A DNA stretch of 64,000 nt from Ceratodon purpureus (taxonomy: Eukaryota; Streptophyta; Bryopsida; Pseudoditrichales; Ditrichaceae), in the NCBI GenBank assembly GCA_014871385.1, contig CM026425.1, positions 16,944,637 through 17,008,636 on the forward strand, read 5' to 3'. Below, piece after piece: positions 10,906 through 21,863 of this stretch; the first letter of the stretch is position 1; every line of letters begins with the position of its first letter. The translations under genes were made by a program, and so were the position numbers. The notes beneath the pieces are model-generated. The model made no database searches. It had not been told where the DNA came from and saw only the letters and a program-made list of their open reading frames with translations.

Positions 10906-11529
10906 GCATATGTCTTGGTGCTGTTGAGTGAAGAGTAATGATGCAAGAACTTTGCAGAAGGTTGTTTGACGAGACTGAAGTTGAAGAATAATAGAGTTGA
11001 TGGCAAGCACATATTCTACATTAGAGAAGGATATTGACATTGCAAGAGGTTGAGGGCAATAGCAATCTAATACCAATGGTGGGTCCTTATTTTCCAATAT
11101 GAAGCACAGTTATAATAACCACTACTTGTAAAGAATTTTTTTTAAATGAAATTTTATATGCCATTTGTATTCATTCACAACCTTTCAAATAATATTTTGA
11201 AATTTCTTTGTAGGCAATTTTATAGCATTCATTTATAAACATTTCTATAAAGTTTTACTTTAAATTTTGAATTTAGCCACTTTTGCAAATATCTTATCAA
11301 AAGCACCTACCTACTTGTGTAGTATTTGCACTTTCAAAAGTAAAAAAAGTGACAAATGTAGACCCTCATGGTATTGTTTATACATTGTTGTAGGCAATAC
11401 GTGCATTTCAACTTTCATAGAAATTCCAAAAAGAGGAAAAATAGTCAAAGGTGGTCGCAAAGCTGTTCTATTTTAAACTCTTATAATTATAGAATTCTTG
11501 TTTAATGTAGGCTATAAAAGCAAATATTT
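10906..11529. other. AT-rich intergenic DNA
   Basis: Nothing recognisable. The short ORFs here have no motifs. Confidence 0.55.
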
Positions 11530-11730
11530 CATTGAAGCATGAGCATAACCTTCTACTTTTATTATTTTAGTTATGATGGAATGAAAGGATGTGATATATG
11601 CCTCACCTTCCTTCCTTTTTCTTAAATTACATCTAAAGACAAGATGAAGCATATAGCAAACCCCACTTCTGCCTTCTATCATTTTAGTTGAATGAACGCA
11701 TAGCATATGCATTTCCTCACTTTAACTTAT
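11530..11730. repeat. diverged tandem repeat, locus 2
   Basis: About three monomers with the core ATTTTAGTTGAATGAA, then GCATATGC or GATATATGCC and a C/T-rich stretch. They are related to the array at 6405-6680, which places this family on both sides of the 6.7-11.5 kb segment. Confidence 0.4.
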
Positions 11731-12349
11731 TCTTAATTTCTTTATTAGAACATATCTAGATAAAAAGAAAAAAATTATTATACCATAAGCTTAAATTTAG
11801 TTGAATATTCAAAAATAATCTCTAAAACAAAACGCAAGAGGTTATGTGCACTTTTAACAAAGTTGATGTTTAAAAATAACTTTTAAAAACAACACACTAA
11901 TTTTTGTACCATACTAATTTAAATACTTAATTGAACTAGGGCTTTGCTACTCTTCGCATTACCAATGATGATTGATATTTTATGATACATTTGAACATAA
12001 TTGAAGAACAAAGTTAGTATATATGTCATTATATAATACTTATAGTGATAGTATGTATATGTTTATGTATAATTAAATTATATATAGAGATGATTTTTAA
12101 TTTTTTTTAAATGGTTTATATGAATTGTGTACATAATATTCATTAATCCATTATTTGTTTTTTGAAAATGGTTTAGGTTTTGATTAAGTGGTGCAATCTC
12201 TTCAACAATGTCTTATATTAGGAATATTGTATATTAATGTTTTAGGATTTATTTCATATTTATTTAAATTGCAGTCTAGAGTACTCGTACTCGTCAACAA
12301 CAGACCTAGTTAAGTAACACGGGAGTATATTCAATAAGCTGTAGCCATT
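11731..12349. other. AT-rich intergenic DNA
   Basis: Nothing recognisable. Confidence 0.55.
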
Positions 12350-12707
12350 CACATTAGTGGAAGTCACACTAGAGAAACCTCAGGGAATGTCCATTCTCCC
12401 GGAATGCTACTTCATCCAAGTAAAAGTTACCTTGAGTTACCATTCTCCCACTTCATGGAAGTATGATGAGGTGTCACCCTCTCCTCCAACCTCAATGTCC
12501 ATTCTCCCGGAAGCGCTTCCATCTTCCCAAGAGCACGGAAGCGCTTCCGGGAGAATGGACATTGAGGTTGGAGGAGAGGGTGACACCTCATCATACTTCC
12601 ATGAAGTGGGAGAATGGTAACTCAAGGTAACTTTTACTTGGATGAAGTAGCATTCTGGGAGAATGGACATTCCCTGAGGTTTCTCTAGTGTGACTCCCAC
12701 TATTGTG
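12350..12707. repeat. near-perfect 358-bp palindrome (foldback MITE)
   Basis: The two arms of about 170 bp are inverse copies centred near 12528, around a ~16-bp loop (ATCTTCCCAAGAGCAC). The arms differ at only a handful of positions, and both strands therefore encode almost the same 87-residue ORF. The termini read CACATTAGTGG and CACAATAGTGG, resembling CACTA-type ends. No clear target duplication was found. The right edge lies 5 bp from the splice donor of the kinase-pseudogene exon at 12715-12865. Transcripts from either side would form a long hairpin. Confidence 0.85.
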
Positions 12708-12747
12708 TAAGTACCTCATTGAAGATACTAGCTTCGGTTTTATCCTA

Positions 12748-12885
<138 letters not shown>

Positions 12886-13835
12886 TCAGAACCTTCTACA
12901 AAAGATATTTAAGAGTGAAAAAATTTCTCTACTCAATGAGTAGGCTATTAACTTGAAATACACTTCTCAAAATAAAACTCACATGCTTGGCATGTCTAAT
13001 GTATGAAATCGCACTTCTCCAACAAAGCTCGGTTCTGATGCCTTCTGAGAAAACAACTACCGAAATACTGAGGTCAAGCAACTCTTTGACAAAAGATGTT
13101 GAAAAGAATTAAGAATACTTCTTTCCATGTGAATATACATGGCTTGATGTAATCAGTGAGCCCAAAATCAGTCGCCTTCAGTGGCGAGTCTTCTTTGGTA
13201 AAATTAAACAAAAAATTCTGCATCGTCCCAGTTGAACAATGACCACAACATTTACATCAGAACATTCTTTAAGTTTGAGTTAACGACAGACCACAGTATC
13301 CATTCACTAATCAAGGTGTAATTGTTACAACTTAGTGGGATTTTTCAGCAGATCCGATACCTCATGTTTCAGCAAATCAAGTTTCATGTCGCGATGTTTC
13401 AGGTTTCATGACATCGCGCAGTAACATTGAGCATTTCCTTCACTATTCTAGCAGCATCCCTTTCGAAATATCAAATGTCCTTCCTGCATAAAAAGGTTGA
13501 TTTAAAGGTAGAGGTTACAAGAGTGATTCATATTGAAAACAAAACAAAATTCCTGGCAGTACAAGGAGTTTATATGAACTCCTGATAACTCCTCACAGAA
13601 CAACAAGATTCTAAAAGCTAATACTGTAAACATGATGCTCCCCGTGGAAAAAAAAATCTACTAAAACTTTCTTACAACTTCTGATACAAATAGACAAAGA
13701 TAGCACATCCCCCGCAAGTTTTTTAGTTTATTTTAGTGCAGCTTAACTTACTTGGCTAGAATTCAATCCAAGAGTTCTCCACCTTCACACAATCTGATCA
13801 GAAAACGGAACTCGACAATGTCAGCTTGAAGTAAA

Positions 13836-15652
13836 CACTATAAGAATCCCGCGTTTTAGGTGACGTTCTCCAAAAACATGGTCGAGTTTTTTTCATGTCT
13901 GTGTGTAAGTCATTCATGTCTTAGGGAACGTGAAGACGTTAACTTGTTTTTTGAGATAAACTGGGCTTATCGTCACCAGACACGAGCGCACTATCCTAAA
14001 AACGCAAAGACGTTTGGAAAAACATCCGCGTCTATGGGGACATGGCAGAGGACATCCTTGTAGATACGTAATTGCCACGTCAACAACGACCTCGTTTTGA
14101 CGGATGGTAAAATGGGCGCGAAGTTACGAAGCTGCAAGGTAACTTTCTGCCCACAGTGAAAAAAACCACAAGAAGGGCAGGGTCAGCCAAGGGAGCAAAA
14201 AAAGGCCGAGAGGGATTGAAGAACCTTTTTTTATTTTTTCTTTATAAATGAAATTTACAATATCAAAGTTCTTCTCTCTTTCTTTTTTGGAGATGTCCGC
14301 ATGTCTCGAAAGATGTCGACACAGACATCTGTCGAGACATGGTGATGTTCAATAATACATTTTTCATTCATTGGTGGCAACATTCATCCATCAAGGCTTT
14401 AGGTTAGGGTTTTCAACCTTGGTAGGGTTAGGGTGAGCCGCCACTTCGGCGGCTTCTCACCTTGTATTTGAGAGCTTGTTTTCAAGCTTTTGGTGTTTTC
14501 TTCCTCCTCCATGGACTGTCTCCCATTGTTTTCCCTATCAGTCCCTTGTATCTTCTCCAAGTAGAGTGAGATTCACCAAAGTTGTAGATCTCTTGTAGGG
14601 CTTTCCAATGGTAGTTAGCACGTCCAATTCCGAGTTATAAGTAGTGAGATATTGCCTCACTAAGTTGGGGTTGTCAAAGGAGTGCGGCTGGAGGAAGGGT
14701 CTCGGATTTTTAGCAATCAGTCCGAGGATTTTGATCCTATGCTTTTGAGATTTTAAGGATAGATGCACAATCAACTTAGCTTTCCAAAAAGCTAAGGCAC
14801 GCCTCAATCCAAGCTACTAAGCTAGAATGGAGAGATGGCAACCTAAAAACTGAAAGGTACTTCAAAAAAATCCGGGGGGGGGGGGGGGGGGGGGGGGGTT
14901 CTCCTAACTTGTCTCCTCCCTTGTTCCTTTCTTCATGTGATCTTCTTTCCTTAGTTTTCTTGTGATCAAATGCCACCATCATCGCTATCGAAACACCTTT
15001 GTGGCTGCAAAGACACCTTCATGTCTGCAAAACACCTTCATGTCTACAAAAACACATTCATCTTTGCAAAAATACCCTTCCAAACATCACGTACACATTG
15101 ACATGGCCATGTCAAGCATGGCAAATTCTACAGCATGGGGATGTCCACTATAACAAATGTTGGATACAGTTCACGTCCGCACAGACATCGCCGTGGACAT
15201 CACGCTGTCACCACATAGACGTCTAAAAAACCACGGTGATGTCCTCGATGACGTCTACAGTAATGCAATTCTAACTCAAAAATCACCGGAAACTATGCTT
15301 ACTTGGCAAACCACGTCACTCCTTTGCGGCTGACACGTCAGAATTTTGCGCCGCCACGTCAGAAAATGGCGGGTCCACGTAGTCCGCTACGTCACCATGG
15401 CAGCGATGACATCCTCCTCCCATGTGGCACTGCCCGGAAAAAACTTTGCTGATGTGTCGTCGACGTGGCGTCCACGTTGCATACTTCACTGCCCCTCAAA
15501 ATCACCCGGAGACGCGCGTACTACGGAGATGTCTGCATTTGTTTTTGCTGCGTCTTAGATGTTCTCATGTCTGCACAACATCCTTTTCAACGTCCACTTG
15601 TTTTTTGAGACATGATTCAGGATGTCACCTAAAACGCGGGATTCTTATAGTG
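13836..15652. mobile_element. non-autonomous CACTA transposon, 1817 bp
   Basis: The terminal inverted repeats of about 30 bp begin CACTATAAGAATCCCGCG and continue through TTTTAGGTGACGT or TTTTAGGTGACAT. The flanking trinucleotide AAA is duplicated exactly (13833-13835 and 15653-15655), the 3-bp target duplication expected of CACTA elements. Subterminal regions are rich in GATGTC/GACATC and GACGTC motifs, as is usual for transposase-binding arrays of the superfamily. The interior has no transposase coding capacity. It belongs to a different family from 7989-9165. Confidence 0.9.
14874..14898 (+). repeat. 25-base G homopolymer
   Basis: A run of 25 G inside the CACTA element, capable of G-quadruplex formation and prone to sequencing length error. 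Confidence 0.9.
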
Positions 15653-16007
15653 AAACCTCCTGAACTTGAAACTCGAGTGTGTCTTTGTCGACATGGAGAT
15701 ACTAGAAACTTTTCCATCAACGCTGATTGGTCTCATACCATTCTAATTCCACATTAACCGATGAAACTTATCAAGCCAAGAATCACCTGCTGCCAAAAAC
15801 CTAAAAGCAACTACTCATCAAAACACAACGCAAATAAACTACAATACGTTGCCGAATAGGAGCATCAAATACTTACTCCATTACAATGTAGACCAGATCA
15901 TCATCTTCAAAGGCAGCGTAAAATTGCACGACATTCTCGTGACCAGATAAAGTTCGTAAGATCTTCACTTCTCGCTTCACATCTTCCACATAAATTGGAA
16001 GGGTCAT

Positions 16008-16975
16008 CTGTATCAATAGACCAAAGTAAATGTCATTCAGGAGCTTCTCACCATATTCTTCATTCCAGATTCACGAAAAAAAAAGCAACCTAATATTCCA
16101 TTCCTAAATAGTGTCATTAAAAATTCCTGGATCTCCAACAAGAAGAACTACTCCTATGTCTATCAGAGGCTCATGTAAGCCAAAAATATTCTTCACCCGG
16201 TTCCAAAACTGCGATTCCATATTAAGAAGCGTAGTAGAAGTTACCAAGTTCCCACGCCTACTCCAAGTTACTCACCAGAAGTACCAAAAATGAAGATAAT
16301 CCTCACGTGCACTTTTGTGTTCATAAAACCAAAACCTCACTTCCACGCAAAAAATGCAGAAAACGATGCATACCATAACAAAAACGATATCACGCGTTTT
16401 GTAAGTCCAATGTCCTGCATGTACTTCAAATGCCTAAGATATTGGAATATATACCAGACAAGTGCAATACCATCAGCAAACTCGACTAAAACAGAGGAAC
16501 TCTCCATCCACAATCTAGCAAACAAAAAGCCTACATTCTCCATGATTCTAGACAGACACGTTTTCCCGTAAAACTGAAAGCTCAATAAATCAAATTCAAA
16601 CACCGGTACCTTCTCAAACCACGGCACAAGTGATCGAATCGGCTGCTTTCAATTCCAATTGCATTGACACCACGCTAGCTTCTACACTTCATCAAGAAAC
16701 ATCAAATCTCTCCTCAATTCAAAGAGAAACCATTCTCTTATGAACTCTACAGTTCAAGAAACGACAAACTCCAAAATCCTGAACCCTAGAGACTTCGTAT
16801 TTACCAAATCAACCACCGCCTAGTCCACCATTTTCTCTCATTCCTACTCCGCTTCAAAACTCTGCGTGTGCACAATCCGGTTATAGAGAAATTCAGGAGC
16901 ATTAAACCCATACCGTCTGTCGAGGTGGGAAGCGGTGGGGAGGGATAAGATGTCTGTGAGATTAGGAGTGTCTTC
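16008..16975. other. intergenic DNA upstream of the kinase pseudogene
   Basis: It may include lost 5' exons or the former promoter of the kinase, but no kinase N-lobe motif was found. ORFs on both strands lack motifs. Confidence 0.4.
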
Positions 16976-17022
16976 TACATCCCTCGGCCTTTTGGCTAAA
17001 ATGGAGGCGCAATAACTGTTCT
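16976..17022 (+). ncRNA. U2 snRNA 5'-end-like fragment, probable pseudogene
   Basis: CTCGGCCTTTTGGCTAA at 16983-16999 is identical to the conserved 5' segment of plant U2 snRNA. It is followed after a diverged stretch by ACTGTTCTG, resembling the U2 branch-site and ATCTGTTCT region. The Sm site and the 3' stem-loops are absent, and no upstream sequence element (TCCCACATCG type) was seen. A functional gene is unlikely; a chance match to 17 bases is also unlikely. Confidence 0.5.
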
Positions 17023-17067
17023 GCGCAGCTCTCCTTCTCCCTTCTAGGAGGAATCCAAACGACTGGG

Positions 17068-17230
17068 GCGCAGGAACTCAATTACTGGGAACGCGGAACT
17101 CGATTACTGGGAACGCGGAACTCGATTACTGGGAACGCAAATACCGGGAATGATGTTGGAATTGTCGTGGTGACGAACGAAACGGAATTGTCGTGGTGAC
17201 CAAATGGAACTATCGTGGGTGACAAAATGG
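17068..17230 (+). repeat. compound minisatellite
   Basis: Three copies of a 22-bp unit (GGAACTCGATTACTGGGAAC plus GC) are followed by about three copies of GGAATTGTCGTGGTGAC with spacers. Confidence 0.85.
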
Positions 17231-19199
17231 AACTGTCCTGTCGACGAACGACCATCCTAGCCATGCTAAACCAGTTCCGACTTAGGTCGTCACTCGAACT
17301 ACATTTATTGTATTATCTTATTCTACCAAATTGCCATGTATACTCCAAAATAATATGCAAAATAAAATCCAAACAAAATAGTTATTTAAGGTCATTGTTG
17401 TTGCTCGCTATACTTCTTTTTATGTGGAAAACACTTACTAATTTTAATCAATTTTATTCATCCCATTCTTTATCGTTTGTCGAAGTTTCCTTAGTTTGAT
17501 GTTCATCAACATTGATCATTTGTTTCTAATAGCCTTATAGGTCATACTTCTAACTTTCCTTGTGATATTGTAAAATTTTGATGTTAAAAAATATAGTTTT
17601 GTTCATTTTTATTTAATTTTGTACATAATGTAGTGTTTTATTAATTAATCAATTTTTGGTTTAATAGATTTTTATTCTAAATTATGCCTATTGTCATCAA
17701 AACTCTATTCTATATATGAAGATAGATTCAAATTTTTGGATATAACTCACTCAATTTAACCTTCAATTAATCTTTATCATTAATAAGAAAATATAGAAAT
17801 TCATAATGTATATTTATAGTCCATTTATTTATTTTAAGACTAAATGAAATTTTTTGCTTCAAAAAATTTCAACTTAGAGAATATTTTATCAAATAAACAA
17901 ACCAACAATTAATGCAACATCTTTTCACCCTTGAGCACATTAATTCTAGTTTGGACGTGAAAGATGAAGTTAAGCATATATCTTTTGTAACAAGTACTAC
18001 ATTTATTATTATAATGCGGTGTACGTATTTGGGTGGAAATATCAACATCAATGAGTGTGATTTTGAAGCCAAACCTTACGCTTACCTTCTTGTAGACTAA
18101 ATTTAGAATTACAAATAATTTGAAAAAGGAGGTGAAATCTAACCAAACTCATATAGAACACTTTGAGCAATTACAATGAAACGAAAGTTTAAACTTGTTT
18201 GATAACAACATATTTCAATGGCAAGGAATCTCTTAAGTCTAAGTACAAAATTGTAATGCCGTAACTAAAAAATGTAAACAGTTCTTTCATATTAGAGTAT
18301 CAAAAGATCAATAATAATAGAAGTAGAAACTTTGCATAAATCAACAATATTTTTGCAAGATAAACCAAACTAGAAGACCAAACTTTCAGAAGAAGACATC
18401 TTTCTTCATCTTGAGTGGATTCAATGTCAATAAGACCTCAATAAGCTATTTATTGATTTACAACTAAGTTTAGCTAATAAATTACCAAGTATTTAAATTT
18501 AGACATAAAAATCTCTAGACAACCATGGTTTGTGTTAATAAAATACAAAAAACAAAAAAGATAAGTAGATATGTAACTTAAAAAATTAGAAATTAGAATA
18601 TTGTAATTTTCAAATGATGGCCCTAATAATCCAACTTGGCAAAAACTAGTTCAAATCTTAAGGATCATCTTAGACCACCTTCAACAATATAAGTTTCTTT
18701 AACCTTCACAAGAAGCCACAAGAAAAAGAAAGAAATTTATTTATTACATCCATAACAAATTGTAATTGAAAGCCCATTATTGCATACCAAGGATCACAAT
18801 TAATTTTAGCTTTAACTTGACTTTCTCCTAAATAAGGTAACCTTATTTAAGCATCTGCTTATAAATTGTTGGCAAATTCAAAAACTAAGATTATAGAAGT
18901 GTTTCCAATACAAGCTACAACTACCACGTTTAAAATTTTGCATACATCGTGGATGTAACATCACTTTGGATAATTATCTCTAAATTAATAATACTAATTA
19001 GGCCCTCTAGTATAAATAACTTCAGCAAGAATCTTAATTATCAAATCTTCAACAGAACATAGCTTGGTGAATTCAATTCACAAAAGTCATCAAAAATCCA
19101 AAAAACAAAAATAATATATTACATTCAATATACAAAACAACTTCTTCATCTAATCATAAAGCATTACTATATCAGAGGCTCATACCACATTGTGAAGCA
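17231..19199. other. AT-rich intergenic DNA
   Basis: No gene, RNA or structured repeat recognised. Confidence 0.6.
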
Positions 19200-20166
19200 C
19201 TTCAAGTCTTGTAGATGGCTTTAGAAGCCGCTTCAAATACTAACACCTTACCATATTCAATACTTGGAGATCCTCTTTGAAAGTTCTTCTAGAGACTCAC
19301 ACCTACTCAAATCCAACACGGTGAAGCACTTAAAGATGCCCATGTCCTCCGGAGGCCGCTTCAAAGACTTGCATCCTTCCATTGATATATGAGACCTTCC
19401 AAGGTGCTGATGCTCTTTGGAAGTTCTTCTAGGGTCTCACACCCCAACAAATCCAACTCTGTGAGGCACTTCAAGTTGCCAATGTCCTCCGGAAGCTGCT
19501 TCAAGGACTTGCAACCTCTCATTCTCAACACTTTGAGACCTTCCAAGTTGCTGATGCTCTTTGGAAGTTCTTCTAGGGACTCACACCCCCACAAATCCAA
19601 CTCTGTGAGGCACTTCAAGTTGCCGATGTCCTCCGGAAGCTGCTTCAAGGACTTGCAACCTCTCATTTGCAACTCTTTGAGACCTTCCAAGTTGCTGATG
19701 CTCTTTGGAAGTTCTTCTAGGGACTCACACCCCCACAAATCCAACTCTGTGAGGCACTTCAAGTTGCCGATGTCCTCCGGAAGCTGCTTTAAGGACTTGC
19801 ACCCTCCCATTTGCAACTCTTTGAGACCTTCCAAGGTGCTGATGCTCTTTGGAAGTTCTTCTAGGGTCTCCCACCCCCGCAAATCCAACTCTGTGAAGCA
19901 CTTCAAGTTGCCGATGTCCTCCGGAAGCCGCTTCAAGGACTTGCATCCTACCATTCTCAACACTTTGAGACCTTCCAAGGTGCTGATGCTCTTTGGAAGT
20001 TCTTCTAGGGACTCACACCCCCACAAATCCAACTCCATGAGGCACTTCAAGTTGCCGATGTCCTCCGGAAGCCGCTTCAAGGACTTGCATCCTACCATTT
20101 TCAACACTTTGAGACCTTCCAAGTTGCTGATGCTCTTTGGAAGTTCTTCTAGGGACTCACACCCCC
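19200..20166 (-). pseudogene. NLR leucine-rich-repeat fragment 3 (distal part of the split array)
   Basis: An open frame runs from 20166 to 19361 on the minus strand. It encodes about ten alternating 24-residue repeats of the forms LKCLTELDLWGCESLEELPK and GCKSLKRLPEDIGN. From about 19370 the repeats decay, with in-frame stops down to ~19200. No NB-ARC or start region is attached. The sequence continues in frame from fragment 2 (20904-21125) if the element at 20167-20903 is ignored, so it is the former C-terminal half of the NLR at 21806-24265. Because it lies beyond the transposon-supplied stop, it is probably not translated as part of that protein. Confidence 0.8.
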
Positions 20167-20903
20167 GAGGGGAAGCACAATAAAGTGGACCACAAAAGTG
20201 CTTAGCTCATTGCCAATTTCCGCCATTGTTGTAAACACTAAGAAAAGTGCCATATAAGTTTTTGATATGTTGAAAGCAGGATGGAATATAGAAAATAGAC
20301 TCGGTCATCTTGAGTCCTGGAAATTTGCATAAGAAGGTAAGGTGTTTACGATGCCCTACGAGTACCTCAAAGTGCGACAAAGTGAATGTAGTCATTTGAA
20401 GAAGTGGCTAGAAAAGAGTGCAAACTTTGTCAGAAAACACTTTCAAGCGGATGGTGCCCTCCGTTTATGAATTGTGGTCGTGGAAATAAGCACCACCCAC
20501 TTCGTTCGGAAGTTTGGACGGACGAGAAGTATATCTGGGATGTTTTTTAGGAGGGTCACTTCGGCGGTACTTTTTGTGAGTTTTTCTTCACCGAACGTCG
20601 TTTTTTAAATTGGAAAAAACATCCTCTAAAGACAATAGAGGGCACCAAATGAAGAAATCAAGACTTCGGAAAAGTTCATTTTCATGATTTAGAACTAGTG
20701 GTCAAATTTAGTTTCAATTGAGGATGTTCTATTTATGAAGATGCGTGTAAGATACCTTATGACACCCTAGAAAGTGACTGAAATGCTCAAAAACTTCACC
20801 AAAATGCTCAAAATCAGCTTTGAGCTTTAAAAAACAGCACACTTCATATTCACTTCTTAGTGATCACATATTGCACTTTGTGGTCCACTTTATTGTGCTC
20901 TTT
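20167..20903. mobile_element. inverted-repeat (TIR) element in the LRR array, copy 1
   Basis: Inverted ends read AGCACAATAAAGTGGACCAC with slightly diverged tips. The host string CACCCCC is present on both sides (20160-20166 and 20904-20910), a possible short target duplication within a C-rich site. There is no transposase ORF. It is related to copy 2 at 21126-21863: the half nearer the right end is very similar (a shared block around TTTAAATTGGAAAAAACATC), the left half more diverged. The superfamily is undetermined. Confidence 0.8.
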
Positions 20904-21125
20904 CACCCCCACAAATCCAACTCTGTGAGGCACTTCAAGTTGCCGATGTCCTCCGGAAGCCACTTCAAGGACTTGCATCCTACCATTTTCAACACTTTGA
21001 GACCTCTTAAGTTGCTGATGCTCTTTGGAAGTTCTTCTATGGTCTCCCACCCCCGCAAATCCAACTCTGTGAGGCACTTCAAGTTGCCGATGTCCTCCGG
21101 AAGCCGCTTCAAGGACTTGCATCCT
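20904..21125 (-). pseudogene. NLR leucine-rich-repeat fragment 2
   Basis: An in-frame piece of the LRR array on the minus strand, about three repeats (GCKSLKRLPEDIGN, LTELDLRGWETIEELPKS, GCKSLKWLPEDIGN), trapped between the two TIR elements. Short ORFs run from one element end through the repeats into the other. Confidence 0.85.
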
Positions 21126-21863
21126 GGGGGGAAGCACAATAAAGTGGACCACAAAAGTGCTTAGCTCATTGCCAATTTCAGCATGTTGTGTAAACACGCT
21201 AGAAAGTGGCATCTAAAACTTCTTGATGGGAAATTAAGTTTAGAATACGGAAAGTAGACTTGATGTACTACAACTTCCGAAATTTGCGTTTGTAGTTGTT
21301 GAGTTGAGACACCTCTATGAACACGACAAAGTTGAACAAAGTGAATGCAGTCATTTGGAAAAGTGACCGTATTACATTGTAGTTTTGACAGAAATCACTT
21401 TTGACTTTGTGGGGCCCTTCGTTTGTACATTACGCTTGTAGAAATGATCCGGGTGGCCGTGTTTGCAATCCTAGATTGGCGAAAAGTATCCCCGGGACGT
21501 TTTTAAAACACTGTTTACGGTGAAACTTTTTGTGAGGTTTTTTTCATCAAAAATTGTTTTTTAAATTGGAAAAAACATCCTCTAAAGACAATAGAGGGCC
21601 CCAAATGAAGAAATCAAGACTTTGGAAAAGTTCATTTTCATGATTTAGAACTAAGGGTCAAATAAAGTTTCAATTGAAGATGTTTTTTTCATTGAGATGT
21701 GTGTAAGATACCTTATGACACCTTAGAAAGTGACTAAAATGCTCAAAAACTACACCAAAATGCTCAAAATCAGCTTTGAAATATAAAAAACAGCACACTT
21801 CATATTCACTTCCTAGTGATCACATATTGCACTTGGTGGTCCACTTTATTGTGCTTCCTCCCT
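21126..21863. mobile_element. inverted-repeat (TIR) element in the LRR array, copy 2
   Basis: Ends GGGGGGAAGCACAATAAAG and AGGGAGGAAGCACAATAAAG are inverted, and CCT of the host occurs on both sides. The element has no transposase ORF. Its right end supplies the last ~19 codons and the stop of the NLR ORF at 21806-24265. Confidence 0.85.

Noticed and set aside
12357-12700. Two nearly identical 87-residue ORFs on opposite strands as genes
   Set aside because: They are the two arms of a palindrome read from each side and have no protein family features.
19389-20183. 264-residue plus-strand ORF with Ser/His/Pro repeats, and its equivalent at 21816-22595
   Set aside because: It is the antisense shadow of the LRR array; the repeats mirror the LRR DNA repeats.
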